Shown here piece by piece: positions 17,265-27,202 of a stretch of DNA of 64,000 nucleotides (position 1 is its first letter; each line of letters opens with the position of its first letter). A program made the position numbers and the translations under genes. The stretch comes from Pseudomonas sp. ACN8 (GTDB lineage: Bacteria > Pseudomonadota > Gammaproteobacteria > Pseudomonadales > Pseudomonadaceae), in the NCBI RefSeq assembly GCF_002303925.1, contig NZ_MRCS01000024.1, positions 1 through 64,000 of the forward strand, written 5' to 3'. A model generated the notes under the pieces. It was not told where the DNA came from, made no database searches, and was given only the letters and a program-made list of their open reading frames with translations.

Positions 17265-20002
17265 GTGCCGGGGACAAATTGTTCGGGCGCCTGCTCCACC
17301 GCCACCCGCCGCCCCCACCGGAGCCACCCGAGGCACTGCGGGTGCACAGCTTCGGCTTGCAGATGCAGCTCAATGCCGAGGGGCGTGCCGTTCAATTGAG
17401 CGGCCCGCTGCGGCACTTGCTTGCCCAGCACCCCCCCGGCGCACAGGCACCGCACCTGCTCGACTTCCTGTTGCCCCACAGCAGTCTCGCCATCGAAGGC
17501 TCTCCGGCGGACTGGCAGGGACAAACCCTGGACCTGGACTTTTACAGCCTCAACGGCCCACCCCTGCATTTGCGCGGCTGGGTGCAACCCATGGCCGATG
17601 CCTGGCTGTTGCAGATGCTGGACATCAGCGACTTGCTGCTCGAGCGCCGGCAATCGCGCAACCGCGAACAATGCCAGGTGCTGGCGCTGCAAATCGCCGA
17701 ACAGTTACGCCTGTCCAGCCTGGCCCGCCTGCCCGAAATGCTGGCCGAACAACTGCAAAGCCTGGCCCAGCGCTTTCAGATTCCGTGCATTGCCCTGGCC
17801 TTGCTCGATGAGCAGGAACAGGGATGGCAAATTTACCAGCACTACGCGGCCCTCGATGCACCGCAACTGTGGCAAAACGGTCAGCGCCTGGGCACGGGGC
17901 TGGACAGTTTGAGCGGCTCGACGCCGCAGCACCTGACCCCGCGCGAACACCCGCGCCTGCAAGGCACGTTCGGCAATACCGATGGCTTCGCCGTGCCTTA
18001 TCACGATGCACAAGGGGTGGTCGCCTGGTTGTTGTGCGGCTTCTACACGGCGCAACAACGCGCCCCCGATGTCACGGAACGCGACTGGCTGCAAATCACC
18101 GCCGCGCTCGCCAGCCTCTTGCTCGAGCGCCTGCGCGAGCACCGGCATCACTTGCAACTGGAACGCCTGGAATCACTGCAAGCCTTGCTGGGAACCGGTT
18201 GGTGGGAAGTCTTCAGCGACAGCGACGAGGTTCAGTTGGCACCTTCACTGGCCACTACCCTGAACCTTGGAACGTCGCGTTTATCCATGCAGCACTGGCT
18301 CAATCAGGTGTATCCCGCCGACCGCGAAGAGCTGCGCATCTGCCTGCAAGACTTGCAGGAGACAGGCACCCCCCTGCTGCTGTGCGTGCGCCTGTATCGC
18401 CCCTACGGTGTGCCCGAACCCATCTGGTATCGCCTGCAGGGCCAGGCCCTGGGCGCGGGGAAAAACCGTCGGCTGGTGGGGTTCATGCTCGACATCAGCG
18501 ATATCAAGAACCAGGAGCAAAGCGCCGCCGCCGCCCATGCTCGCCTGGACAATCTGATCGCCAGCTCTCCGGCGGTGATTTACGTACAGCGCTATGTCGA
18601 GGGTGCGTTGCAACCGGTGTTCTTCAGCGACAGCCTGTTGCCACTGCTCGGCTGGACCCTCGCCGACTGCGCACCCGGGGCGCTGGTGGAACGGGTGCAT
18701 CCCGACGACCGCCTGCAGTATTTCGAGCGCACGCGGCTGTTGCTGCGTGAAGGCTCGGTGCGCACCCGCTATCGGTTACGCGACAGTCACGGCGACTACC
18801 ACTGGCTGCTGGATGAGGCGAAGTTGTTGCGCGACGACCTCGGCTTGCCGGTGGAAGCCGTGGGCCTGTGGCTGGACATTACCGAAGCGACCCTGGCCAC
18901 CGAACAGGTCAGGCAGAGTGAAGAACGCTACCGGATTCTGGTGGAAGACTCGCCGGCGATGATCTGCCGCTACCAGCCGGACCTGACCCTGACCTTCGGC
19001 AACCGCCCGTTGGCCACCTATCTGGAAATGGCGCCCGAGCGATTGCCGGGGGTGAACCTGGGCAACTGGATGTCCGGGGAACAGCGAGAGGCATTCACCC
19101 GACGGCTGAACCAGTTGAGCCCCGAGTTTCCGGTCAGCACCGCCGAGATCAACCTGCAACTGCCCGGCCGCGAACACGCCTGGTGGGTCTGGTCCGATCG
19201 CGGGGTGTTCGATGAACAGGGCCGGTTGCTCGAGGTCCAGGCCGTTGGCCGCGACAACACCGAGGTGCGGCGCTCGCAGCAGCAGCTCACACAAAGCGCG
19301 AAAATGGCTACCCTCGGTGAAATGGCCACCGGCCTGGCCCATGAGATCAACCAGCCGCTGAACGTGATCCGCATGGTCATCGTCAACGTACTCAAGCGCC
19401 TCAACAACGGCGACGTACAGGTCGATTACCTGATCGACAAGCTCACCCGCATCGACACCCAGGTGCAGCGCGCCGCGCGGGTGGTGGACCACATGCGGGT
19501 GTTTGGCCGTCGTTCGGAAATCGAGCAGCAACCGTTCAACCCGGCCCAGGCCATCGAAGGCACATTGGCGCTGTTGTCCGAAGGGATGCGTGGCAAAGGC
19601 GTCGACCTGCGCATCCGCGAACCCGGTTTTGAAGTGCAGGTGCGTGGCTACATCGATCAGCTTGAGCAGGTGCTGATCAACCTGATGGTCAACGCCCGGG
19701 ATGCGTTGCTCGGCAAGCGCGAGGCCAACCCCGATTTCAGACCGTGGATTTCGGTGTACGCCGAACGGGATACAGACTCGGTACGCCTGTTGGTCGAGGA
19801 CAACGGCGGCGGTATCGACCCACGTTTACTGGAGCGGATTTTCGAGCCGTTCTTCACCACCAAACCCGTCGGCGTGGGCACGGGCCTGGGCTTGTCGGTG
19901 AGCTACGGCATCGTCGAGAACATGGGCGGAAAACTGAGCATACAAAACGCCACCGAAGGTGCGCGTTTCTGCATTGAACTGCCGATCGTGAAACCGGACT
20001 AG
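17261..20002 (+). CDS. pprA: Sensor histidine kinase, PprA-like (GAF/PAS multi-sensor)
   Basis: A 913-residue cytoplasmic-type kinase with no clear membrane helix. After a variable N-terminus a GAF-like region (about 150-300) and three PAS/PAC segments (about 305-415, 425-540, 550-665) lead to HisKA, with phospho-acceptor H694 in [11 protein letters not shown], and HATPase_c (about 780-905; DNGGGID and [15 protein letters not shown]). The probable start is TTG at 17261, overlapping the tadF stop (TTGA), which implies coupling; no better ATG lies nearby. It should phosphorylate the PprB-like regulator. Its 3' end overlaps the tadG gene tail-to-tail. Confidence 0.85.
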   Translation: MSAGDKLFGRLLHRHPPPPPEPPEALRVHSFGLQMQLNAEGRAVQLSGPLRHLLAQHPPGAQAPHLLDFLLPHSSLAIEGSPADWQGQTLDLDFYSLNGPPLHLRGWVQPMADAWLLQMLDISDLLLERRQSRNREQCQVLALQIAEQLRLSSLARLPEMLAEQLQSLAQRFQIPCIALALLDEQEQGWQIYQHYAALDAPQLWQNGQRLGTGLDSLSGSTPQHLTPREHPRLQGTFGNTDGFAVPYHDAQGVVAWLLCGFYTAQQRAPDVTERDWLQITAALASLLLERLREHRHHLQLERLESLQALLGTGWWEVFSDSDEVQLAPSLATTLNLGTSRLSMQHWLNQVYPADREELRICLQDLQETGTPLLLCVRLYRPYGVPEPIWYRLQGQALGAGKNRRLVGFMLDISDIKNQEQSAAAAHARLDNLIASSPAVIYVQRYVEGALQPVFFSDSLLPLLGWTLADCAPGALVERVHPDDRLQYFERTRLLLREGSVRTRYRLRDSHGDYHWLLDEAKLLRDDLGLPVEAVGLWLDITEATLATEQVRQSEERYRILVEDSPAMICRYQPDLTLTFGNRPLATYLEMAPERLPGVNLGNWMSGEQREAFTRRLNQLSPEFPVSTAEINLQLPGREHAWWVWSDRGVFDEQGRLLEVQAVGRDNTEVRRSQQQLTQSAKMATLGEMATGLAHEINQPLNVIRMVIVNVLKRLNNGDVQVDYLIDKLTRIDTQVQRAARVVDHMRVFGRRSEIEQQPFNPAQAIEGTLALLSEGMRGKGVDLRIREPGFEVQVRGYIDQLEQVLINLMVNARDALLGKREANPDFRPWISVYAERDTDSVRLLVEDNGGGIDPRLLERIFEPFFTTKPVGVGTGLGLSVSYGIVENMGGKLSIQNATEGARFCIELPIVKPD

Positions 20003-21981
20003 ATCACCAGCGCCGCTCGACCCGAGTGACAACTGAGGTTGGCACCCACTTCGACTTTGTTCAGGTCGATCCCCAGGCTCGCCAGCAACGTATTGATCAG
20101 CGTATCCATTAACGGGCTGAGTACCGTATTGATCGCATTGACCAACGCCGTCGTGACATCACTCAAAATACTGCCCAGGCCACCCACGATACTGCCCGAC
20201 GGCCCGTACATGTTCACGCCAAGGTCACTCACGGTGGTGCTCAGGCTGTTGACGATATTGGTCGTGGTAAAGGCGTAGTAAAACGGCGGCTGATTGATCT
20301 CCGGCAGGTTGGCAGCCGCCGGCGCGGAATAGACGTGGGACATGTTGGCATTTTGGACAATCGCGGTGTTGACCATGATATCGATGCTACCGCCAACGCC
20401 TGGCTGATGGTTGTAGCAGGTTGGCGGCAGGATCAGCAGTCGCTGGCAGGTCTGCACGCCGATATCGATGACCTTCAGGGGATTGACGTGGTTGCTGGGT
20501 GGAACAGTGGGCGAGCCGAACACATCGGCGGGGTTGATCTGCCCGATCTTCAATCCGATCAGTGTGGTGGTGGTGCTGGTCGTCAGGCTTTTGTTTGTCG
20601 TACTCACACAACTGTAAGCCGTGACATAACTCCAGGCACCGGCCGCCTCCAGCGCCACGTCGATGCGTACCGGTGGTGGCAACAGCTTGATTTCCGGCGT
20701 GTCGCAGGGCACGAGCAACGCGCAGGTCAATGCGTTGACGACGCCCACCAGGTCCCAATCAAACAATGAGTTCAGAATATTGGCCAAGGGTGCGGCCAGA
20801 TCGATGACGGCGTTGACCAGAGGCGTGATGGCGTCCAGCACGGGCAGGTTGATCGACAACAATGTCTTGACCTGAGCCGTGCGTACATAGATGCGGTTGG
20901 GGCCCAAAGGGGCCAATGCCGCGTTTTTCGGGTTGCCGATGGCCGACAGTTGCGGCGGCTCCATCACCTGCACCCGTGCATTGATTTGCGCCAGGCCTGC
21001 GATGTCGATCGGGAAGTTCGCGACCAAGGCGTTCTTCTTGTTGGCCAGTTGCACAAACCCTTCGATCAGATCGAACGCTTTGAGATTCACGGCAAGGGTC
21101 GAGATGTCGGCTCCACTTTCAACATGCAACATATTACCCAGCACAACGGACGTCGTACCCGCCGCCACCTTCAACGCTTGCAGGCTGACAATGGTTGCGG
21201 ATGCTCCAAGTGTGCCGTTGGGGTCCAGTACGTTGATGGCGGTCTGGATCAACTGGCCGACGTTGACCGTACTACCAAGTACCTGGTCGTAGCCGGCAGC
21301 GCTCAGGCCAAGGTCAATCTTCAACCTATTCAGGTAGCTGAGCAGGCTGATGTTGGTATTGACCAAACCGTTCCAGCCCGCCGCATCGATACTGAGATTG
21401 CCTCCCAGCAACCCCCCGAAAAGCAGACTGGTAATGGTGGCCTTGCTGGCATCGAAGGTCAGCGCCGCACTGCGGATCGTCAATGAAGCCAGGGGAGGCG
21501 GCAGCGCAGCGACCGCCGTAGCGCTCAGCGTCAGCGTTGAGCCCGCCGGTGCACCGCCGACCAACGCGCCGATGCCACCGGCAATACTCTGTTGCACGAC
21601 ATGGCTGGCGATAACCCGGATAGCCTCGCTTTGGCTTGGGTCTGCACCGAATACCCGAAGGTTGTTGGCATCCAGGGTCAGCGCACCGCACGCCACAGCC
21701 AGTGCGCGTCCCGTAGAGGGAATGGTGAAACCGTTTCGTTGCGCGCTGGCCGTGGCATAGGTATTCGCGGTTGAGCCGGCGGAACAGTCTCCACCCCTTG
21801 TGGCTGCCTCAAGTGCGGCCATGTCAGCCACGCGCTGCAAACTGCGTTTTTCCAGGTACAACCTGCCGGTATCGACCACCAACAACATGAATGCCAAAGC
21901 CAAAGTCAGGGTCAAAGCGGCCATCAAGCCGATCGCCCCCCGTTGCCGGGCCGGGCCGCGAAATTGCTGGCGGGGAGACAT
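19999..21981 (-). CDS. tadG: TadG-like pilus-associated protein
   Basis: A 660-residue protein with the Tad/TadG N-terminal domain: QRGAIGLMAAL, a membrane helix (about 15-38) and DTGRLYLEKRSLQRVADMAALEAA. The rest is a large periplasmic part rich in Val, Asn, Thr and Leu with many short hydrophobic repeats. I chose the ATG at 21981, which has AAGGAG just before it, over a longer frame from 22107. In P. aeruginosa tadG sits between tadD and pprB; here it is on the other side of pprA, in the opposite direction, which suggests a rearrangement of the locus. Confidence 0.82.
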   Translation of the reverse strand: MSPRQQFRGPARQRGAIGLMAALTLTLALAFMLLVVDTGRLYLEKRSLQRVADMAALEAATRGGDCSAGSTANTYATASAQRNGFTIPSTGRALAVACGALTLDANNLRVFGADPSQSEAIRVIASHVVQQSIAGGIGALVGGAPAGSTLTLSATAVAALPPPLASLTIRSAALTFDASKATITSLLFGGLLGGNLSIDAAGWNGLVNTNISLLSYLNRLKIDLGLSAAGYDQVLGSTVNVGQLIQTAINVLDPNGTLGASATIVSLQALKVAAGTTSVVLGNMLHVESGADISTLAVNLKAFDLIEGFVQLANKKNALVANFPIDIAGLAQINARVQVMEPPQLSAIGNPKNAALAPLGPNRIYVRTAQVKTLLSINLPVLDAITPLVNAVIDLAAPLANILNSLFDWDLVGVVNALTCALLVPCDTPEIKLLPPPVRIDVALEAAGAWSYVTAYSCVSTTNKSLTTSTTTTLIGLKIGQINPADVFGSPTVPPSNHVNPLKVIDIGVQTCQRLLILPPTCYNHQPGVGGSIDIMVNTAIVQNANMSHVYSAPAAANLPEINQPPFYYAFTTTNIVNSLSTTVSDLGVNMYGPSGSIVGGLGSILSDVTTALVNAINTVLSPLMDTLINTLLASLGIDLNKVEVGANLSCHSGRAALVI

Positions 21982-22084
21982 GGCACACTCCTTTGTCGGC
22001 GCACTGCCGGGCGCAACCTCCGTTGGTGACAAGCAGTGTAGACAAGGGTGGCCGAGACTGCTGGCAACTTGCCAGCCAAGACAA

Positions 22085-22114
22085 TAAAAACCCCTGTGGG
22101 GGAGCACAGGGGTT
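22085..22114 (-). terminator. Rho-independent terminator after the first DUF4136 gene
   Basis: On the minus strand the stem AACCCCTGTG/CACAGGGGTT (10 bp, six-base loop) is followed by TTTATTG. It lies directly downstream of the minus-strand gene ending at 22131 and about 100 bp upstream of the tadG start, insulating tadG from the lipoprotein genes. Confidence 0.85.
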
Positions 22115-22130
22115 GGGAGACTGGCTGATT

Positions 22131-22694
22131 CTAGGAGGCGTGAGGTGGATAGTTGGCCAATATCCGCGTGACCGTTTCCCAGATGGCATCGCGACGATCC
22201 GTCGGGTTCGGCGTGCGGCTGAGTATCTGCTCGTCACTGCCACGCCACACCAGTTTGCCGTCCTTGCCATCGAGCAGGTCGATCTGGATGGTCGCCACTT
22301 TGTAGCTGACATTGCGGGTTTCGTTATACATGGGAGCGCCGTAGTAGCCATACCACGGGTTACCCCAGCCGCCGCCGTAATTGGTGGTCACCTGTTGTTG
22401 CCGCTCTTCGACAATCAGGTAGGTCTGCACATTCAAATCGCCCTTGGCACCTGTGGCGGCCGGGCGCAGACCGCGCTGATCCAGTTGATCGGCAACTGCC
22501 TGACGGATGCGCTGTTCGGTCAGATCGCTCTTGATCCTTGGATCATCGGGACGGTATTGCAGGGCGGGCTCTTTCCAGGTCCAGCTGCGATAGGCAGCAA
22601 AATCGCGGCTGGCGTCGAAGTCATGATTGACCTGGTTGGCGGCGCAGGCACTGAGCAGCGCGGCCACTGCCAGTAAAACAAAACGGCGGAACAT
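22131..22694 (-). CDS. DUF4136 lipoprotein
   Basis: A 187-residue predicted lipoprotein: signal peptide with lipobox LLSAC (Cys about residue 16), then the DUF4136 pattern of VNHDFDASRDFAAYRSWTW near the start and RDAIWETVTRILANYPP at the end. A Gly/Tyr/Trp-rich patch (GGGWGNPWYGYYGAP) lies in the middle. Function of the family is unknown; members are envelope lipoproteins. A second DUF4136 gene lies 55 bp upstream in the same direction, and the two look like diverged duplicates. Confidence 0.85.
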   Translation of the reverse strand: MFRRFVLLAVAALLSACAANQVNHDFDASRDFAAYRSWTWKEPALQYRPDDPRIKSDLTEQRIRQAVADQLDQRGLRPAATGAKGDLNVQTYLIVEERQQQVTTNYGGGWGNPWYGYYGAPMYNETRNVSYKVATIQIDLLDGKDGKLVWRGSDEQILSRTPNPTDRRDAIWETVTRILANYPPHAS

Positions 22695-22749
22695 GATGAG
22701 TCTCCGGTTGAAGGCATGATCCTGCGGAATGCTTCTTATCTACAAGAAG

Positions 22750-23358
22750 CTAACTAGGAGGATACGCCGACATTGCCTTTTCCACAGCCTCCCGTATGGC
22801 ATCGACCCGCTCGCTTTCGCTGCCCCGGTTGCCGGTTTCAGCGCTGGCGCTCCACACCGGCTGGCCGCTCCTGGCGTCATACATATCCACCTGAACCACT
22901 ACGACTTGCTCCTGATAGGTACGAACGATCGGTACGGTGGCGTACCCGCCATATCCAGGGCCGTAGCCGTTGTAGCCACCATAACCGCCGCTGTAATAGT
23001 CGTCCTGAACCTGGCGCAAGCGGGTTTCCAGGCGCAAGTCGGCGCTGACAAACAGGTCGGCCGGGCGATTGTCGTGCAACGGGCGCAAGCCGCGTTGATC
23101 CAGCGCATTGCTGACCGCTTCGGCGATCTGCGCCGAGTCGGCCCAGGCGGTGCCCGGTGGCAGGTGCCCGTCGAGCCACGCCCAACTGCGGTAGCGTCCA
23201 TAGTCACGGGGGGCTGCCGGGTAAGCACTGCGGTCAAAGGTCTTGGCGGCCTGGGGCGGTGCCGGTGGCAAAGGGTTCGACGTGGCGACATAAGGGTTGC
23301 TGCCCTGACAGGCAGCCAGCCCCAGGCAGAACACCAGTACACCTGAATGACTTTTCAT
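22750..23358 (-). CDS. DUF4136 lipoprotein (paralogue of the neighbour)
   Basis: A 202-residue predicted lipoprotein with lipobox LAAC near residue 18. It shares with its neighbour the order of segments: RSWAWLDG near the start, [10 protein letters not shown], a Gly/Tyr-rich middle ([17 protein letters not shown]) and [17 protein letters not shown] at the end. A GGAGCAAGCA ribosome-binding site precedes the ATG. It lies 12 bp after the cmoM stop, so the group mazG-cmoM-DUF4136-DUF4136 may be one transcript ending at the terminator at 22085-22114. Confidence 0.85.
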   Translation of the reverse strand: MKSHSGVLVFCLGLAACQGSNPYVATSNPLPPAPPQAAKTFDRSAYPAAPRDYGRYRSWAWLDGHLPPGTAWADSAQIAEAVSNALDQRGLRPLHDNRPADLFVSADLRLETRLRQVQDDYYSGGYGGYNGYGPGYGGYATVPIVRTYQEQVVVVQVDMYDARSGQPVWSASAETGNRGSESERVDAIREAVEKAMSAYPPS

Positions 23359-23370
23359 TGCTTGCTCCGA

Positions 23371-24120
23371 TCAGACAGGCCGACAGATCCAGTGCAAGTA
23401 GCGCCCAAGCCCGGCAAAGCCCGGATGACGACGGTGGGCCAGTTCCATTTCCAGCAGGTCCGCCAGCTCGGCGCGGGCCTGGAATTCCACCGGCATGTAG
23501 TCGTGAAAAACCCGCACGCCACTCATGGTTTCGACCTGCCACAGACCTTCAAGTTGCGCCGCCAGCTCGCGCGGATCAAGGGGCTGTTGCGGGGTCAGGC
23601 TCTGCTTTTCGCCGGCCATGTCGTTCTTGCGCATCTTGCGGAAATGACCCTTGAGCAGGTTGCGATAAATCAGCGCGTCGCGATTGTAGAACGCCAGGGA
23701 CAGCCAGCCGTCGGCCTTGGTCAGTTGATGCAGCACCGGCAGGATGGCGTGGGGTTCGGCCAGCCATTCCAGCACGGCGTGGCACAGCACCAGGTCGTAA
23801 GGTTCGGTGAGCTGCCCCAACAGTTCCTGCCAGGGTGCCTGAATGAACGTGGCGCTCTGCCCGGCTTCGGCAAAGCGCTGGCGGGCGCCTTCGAGCATCG
23901 GCTCGGCAGGCTCGGCGAGCGTCACCTGATGACCACGCTGTGCCAGCCACAACGACATGTGGCCCAGGCCGGCGCCGATATCCAGCACGCGCAACGGACG
24001 GTCGGGCAAGATTTCGGCCAGATCGGCCTGCAACACCGCCAGACGGATAGCCCCTTTGGCACCACCGTAGATTTTTTCGGCGAAACGGGTCGCCAGTTGA
24101 TCGAAATGACGGTCGCTCAT
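23371..24120 (-). CDS. cmoM: tRNA 5-carboxymethoxyuridine methyltransferase CmoM
   Basis: A 249-residue SAM-dependent methyltransferase very like E. coli CmoM (SmtA): RHFDQLATRFAEKIYGGAKG at the start, SAM motif VLDIGAGLGHMSLW, HAVLEWLAEP, LSLAFYNRDAL and the late GVRVFHDYMP segment. CmoM methylates cmo5U34 to mcmo5U in tRNA. I chose the ATG at 24120, preceded by GGAGG, over a longer frame from 24195. The start overlaps the stop of the MazG-like gene (TGATG). Confidence 0.92.
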   Translation of the reverse strand: MSDRHFDQLATRFAEKIYGGAKGAIRLAVLQADLAEILPDRPLRVLDIGAGLGHMSLWLAQRGHQVTLAEPAEPMLEGARQRFAEAGQSATFIQAPWQELLGQLTEPYDLVLCHAVLEWLAEPHAILPVLHQLTKADGWLSLAFYNRDALIYRNLLKGHFRKMRKNDMAGEKQSLTPQQPLDPRELAAQLEGLWQVETMSGVRVFHDYMPVEFQARAELADLLEMELAHRRHPGFAGLGRYLHWICRPV

Positions 24121-24422
24121 CAGCTGAACCTCCGTTCGCTGTCCGCCAGTTTGCTGCGCACCACGGTATCCATGTCCAGGCCCAGTTCGCTGCATAACAG
24201 CAACAGATAAAGCACAATGTCACCGACTTCCTGCCCGGCGTGGGCGAGTTTGTCCGCCGACAACTGGCGGGACTGGTCTTCGGTCAGCCACTGGAAAATT
24301 TCCACCAGCTCGGACATTTCCACGCTCGCGGCCATGGCCAGGTTTTTCGGGCTGTGAAATTGCCGCCAGTCATTGCGGTCACGGATGGCGTGCAGGCGTT
24401 CGGTCAGTTCAACAAGGTTCAT
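24120..24422 (-). CDS. MazG-like nucleotide pyrophosphohydrolase
   Basis: A 100-residue all-alpha NTP pyrophosphohydrolase of the MazG-like/iMazG type. The metal-binding pattern is visible: AASVEMSELVEIFQW (ExxE) and GQEVGDIVLYLLLL (ExxD). It hydrolyses non-canonical or excess nucleoside triphosphates, a house-cleaning role. I chose the ATG at 24422 with CAGGAG before it; the longer frame from 24545 has no family similarity upstream. It overlaps cmoM by one base. Confidence 0.88.
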   Translation of the reverse strand: MNLVELTERLHAIRDRNDWRQFHSPKNLAMAASVEMSELVEIFQWLTEDQSRQLSADKLAHAGQEVGDIVLYLLLLCSELGLDMDTVVRSKLADSERRFS

Positions 24423-24578
24423 CGGGCTCTCCTGAAGGCGTATAGCTTCGGGGGGATCACAGGTGAAGGCAAGGGGCAGAAGATGCATGCTCTGTGTGCA
24501 ACCCTCTATGCTTGTGGGAACTCGGCAGCATGATCGACAGCCCAAGACTCAATTCTCTTTAATCAGGACGTTCATTCC

Positions 24579-24872
24579 ATGCAGGTAGAAGGTTTTTCCG
24601 AATGGCTCGGCCAGGTACTCGGCTCGATCATCCGCTTCATCGTTGATGCCCTCAGCGGGCTGTTCAGTCTGTTGAGCAACGCCAGCAGCAACTTTGTCGA
24701 AGGCCTGTCCCAGGCGCTGGGCATGGATACCTCGGTCATCAGCATCGTGACCTTGATCCTCGGGCTGATCCTGCTGTGGTCGGCGATCCGCGCCTTTCTC
24801 AATGCGTCGTTCATCATGGGATTCATCTGGTTGCTGCTGGGGCTTTGGTTGCTCAGCTGGATCATTCACTGA
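24579..24872 (+). CDS. Small predicted membrane protein
   Basis: A 97-residue protein. An amphipathic N-terminus (about 1-45) is followed by two strong hydrophobic helices (about 53-70 and 76-95) and ends WLLSWIIH. There are very few charges and no Cys. I do not recognise the family. It stands alone between the divergent MazG-like gene and a REPIN. Confidence 0.65.
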   Translation: MQVEGFSEWLGQVLGSIIRFIVDALSGLFSLLSNASSNFVEGLSQALGMDTSVISIVTLILGLILLWSAIRAFLNASFIMGFIWLLLGLWLLSWIIH

Positions 24873-24885
24873 CACCACCGAACAC

Positions 24886-24970
24886 TGTGGGAGCCTGCTC
24901 GCGATGATGCCGGCACATACAACATATGAGTGTCTGCCACACCGCTATCGCGAGCAGGCTCGCTCCCACA
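24886..24970. repeat. REPIN upstream of the MATE gene
   Basis: A truncated left core (TGTGGGAGCCTGCTCGC, missing the GAGC half-arm) faces a complete right core (GCGAGCAGGCTCGCTCCCACA). The MATE frame remains open back through this repeat, but the conserved protein starts later. Confidence 0.88.
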
Positions 24971-25027
24971 ATTGATCGCAGTTTGCTCTCGATGTACCGC
25001 TACAATGCCCGCTCCCAAGGAGCCTGC

Positions 25028-26374
25028 ATGTCCAACCTGACCGCCGACTGGCGCGACCGCCCTACCCATCGCCGGGTCTGGGCACTCGCTGCGCCGATGA
25101 TTCTTTCGAACATTTCCGTGCCGCTGGTGGCATTGGTCGACAGCACCGTCATCGGTCACCTGCCCCACGCCCATCAACTCGGCGCCGTCGCGGTCGGGGC
25201 CAGTCTGTACACCTTCCTCGCCTGGGCCATGGGCTTTCTGCGCATGGGCTCCACCGGGTTCGCCGCCCAGGCGGCCGGGCGCGGGGATGGCGCGGCCCTG
25301 CGGCAGATTCTGTTGCAAGGCCTGCTGCTCGCCATCGGCCTGGCCGTGGTCCTGGGTGCGGTGGGCGTGCCTTTGAGCGGGGTCGCGTTGCACTTCATGC
25401 AACCGTCGGCGGAGCTCGATCAACTGACCCGCGAGTTCTTCCACACCCGCCTGTTCGGCCTGCCAGCGGCGCTCGCCAGTTATGCACTGGTCGGCTGGTT
25501 TCTCGGCACCCAGAATGCCCGGGCGCCCCTGGCGATTCTGCTGAGCACCAACCTGGTCAACATTGCCCTGAACCTGTGGTTCGTCCTCAGCCTGGAATGG
25601 GGCGTGGTCGGTGCGGCCCGGGCCTCGGTGATTGCCGAATGGACCGGTGCCCTGATCGGCTTGCTGATGACCCGCAAAGCCCTGCGCGCCTATCCCGGGC
25701 ATATCGTCTGGGCGGCATTGGCGCTGTGGAAGAGCTGGCGGCCATTGCTGGCGGTCAACCGCGACATCTTCATCCGCAGCCTGGCGCTGCAATCGGTTTT
25801 TTTTCTGATCACGGTGCAAGGCGCACGTCTGGGTGACGCCACGGTCGCGGCCAATGCTCTTTTGCTCAATGGCCTGTTGCTGACCGCCCACGCCCTCGAT
25901 GGCCTGGCCCACGCTGTCGAAGCCCTCTGCGGACATGCGCTTGGCGCCCGTGACCGCGATGCCCTGCGTCGTTCGTTGGTGGTGGCGGGAGGCTGGTCGT
26001 TGCTGGCGAGCCTGGGCTTTGCCGCGCTGTTTCTGTTCGCCGGACATCTGTTCATCGAGATGCAAACCGACATTCAAAGTGTGCGCGACACCGCGTTCAT
26101 CTACCTGCCCTACCTCGCCGTACTGCCACTGATTGCCGTCTGGAGTTACCTGCTCGACGGCCTGTTCATCGGCGCCACCCGCGCCCGGGAAATGCGCAAC
26201 GGCATGCTGCTGACCGTGGCGCTGGTGCTGCCCTTCGGCTGGGCACTGCAAGGCGGGGGCAACCACGGCCTGTGGATAACCTTTCTGTTGTTCATGCTGC
26301 TGCGCAGTCTGACCCTCGGCATGATCGCCTGGCGCCTGCGTCGTAACGATGGCTGGTTCGTCGGCACTCACTGA
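25028..26374 (+). CDS. MATE-family efflux transporter (DinF/NorM-like)
   Basis: A 448-residue polytopic membrane protein with about 12 hydrophobic segments. The N-terminal RRVWALAAPMILSNISVPLV and the repeated PLVALVDSTVIGHL pattern are typical of DinF-type MATE antiporters, which export cationic compounds using Na+ or H+. I chose the ATG at 25028 (GGAGCCTGC before it); the frame upstream is translated REP sequence. No linked regulator gene is visible. Confidence 0.9.
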   Translation: MSNLTADWRDRPTHRRVWALAAPMILSNISVPLVALVDSTVIGHLPHAHQLGAVAVGASLYTFLAWAMGFLRMGSTGFAAQAAGRGDGAALRQILLQGLLLAIGLAVVLGAVGVPLSGVALHFMQPSAELDQLTREFFHTRLFGLPAALASYALVGWFLGTQNARAPLAILLSTNLVNIALNLWFVLSLEWGVVGAARASVIAEWTGALIGLLMTRKALRAYPGHIVWAALALWKSWRPLLAVNRDIFIRSLALQSVFFLITVQGARLGDATVAANALLLNGLLLTAHALDGLAHAVEALCGHALGARDRDALRRSLVVAGGWSLLASLGFAALFLFAGHLFIEMQTDIQSVRDTAFIYLPYLAVLPLIAVWSYLLDGLFIGATRAREMRNGMLLTVALVLPFGWALQGGGNHGLWITFLLFMLLRSLTLGMIAWRLRRNDGWFVGTH

Positions 26375-26401
26375 ACGGGCGTGGCCCGACAATACTCGAC
26401 C

Positions 26402-27202
26402 TCATGGCCAGGGTCGATCGTTCTGCCACAGGCGACGCAGGCTATCGAGTCGTTCCTGCTGAGTCCCGCCCGGCGACGGCTGCACGGGAACGGCATCGGG
26501 ATATTGCAAGCGTAGCCATATCCAGCCATCAAGCACCGGGCGTTCACTGAAACCCAGCGCCAGCCCTTCCTGCACAAGGGTCCACAGACGGGGAAAATCG
26601 ACACCCGTGGATCGGTTCCAGCGCCAGGCATGCTGTTCCAGCAGGCAGGTTTGCAATTTTCCCTGCTGCCCGGCGCTGAGGCCTTCCTCGATGGCCAACG
26701 GGCTGACAGCCAACCCCGGATTGGACAAGCGCTGCCAGCCCTCACACCCCATCGCGCGGTCGGCCCAACTACCGCCGAACCAGCGTAACTGATGGATAGG
26801 CCCTAGCCAGCGACTCAGTTCAACGGCATCGCAGGTATCGAAAAAATAGCTGGTCGTGGTTGGGTTGTAGTAACTCAACAGGGCCCGGTGCTGGCCAAGC
26901 GTGACCGTGAGCATGCGCCGCAAATGCGCCAGCAACGACGAAGCGCTGGCCTCGCTGACCATCAACAATCCGGGCCAGCGTTGTCCGTCGACGATGCATA
27001 AATCGGCCAGTGCCGGACAGGAGCGCAGATCGACCAGGACCGGCCCCTGTTCCTGCAGCGCATGCCACTCCGTGCCGTCGAACAACCTGAACCATCGGGC
27101 CTGGGCAAACATCTGCCGAAGTGTGACACCCGCCTGTGGCGTACCCGGCACATCCAGCAACAGCCACTGCGGGGGGGCCTCGGGCATGCGTGTGGCGATC
27201 AT
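26402..27202 (-). CDS. DUF4123 protein, type VI effector chaperone (Tap/TEC)
   Basis: A 266-residue DUF4123 protein. The domain begins at once with PPQWLLLDVPGT and contains WFRLFDGTEWHAL. Such Tap/TEC proteins load a cognate effector onto VgrG. I chose the ATG at 27202 because it overlaps the vgrG stop as ATGA; an in-frame start at 27328 would lie inside vgrG. Normally the effector gene follows directly. Here the next gene is the convergent MATE transporter 28 bp away, so no effector is encoded beside it. Confidence 0.85.
   Translation of the reverse strand: MIATRMPEAPPQWLLLDVPGTPQAGVTLRQMFAQARWFRLFDGTEWHALQEQGPVLVDLRSCPALADLCIVDGQRWPGLLMVSEASASSLLAHLRRMLTVTLGQHRALLSYYNPTTTSYFFDTCDAVELSRWLGPIHQLRWFGGSWADRAMGCEGWQRLSNPGLAVSPLAIEEGLSAGQQGKLQTCLLEQHAWRWNRSTGVDFPRLWTLVQEGLALGFSERPVLDGWIWLRLQYPDAVPVQPSPGGTQQERLDSLRRLWQNDRPWP

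Noticed and set aside
21982-22107. N-terminal extension of TadG
   Set aside because: It would read through the terminator hairpin region and has no ribosome-binding site; AAGGAG precedes the ATG at 21981.
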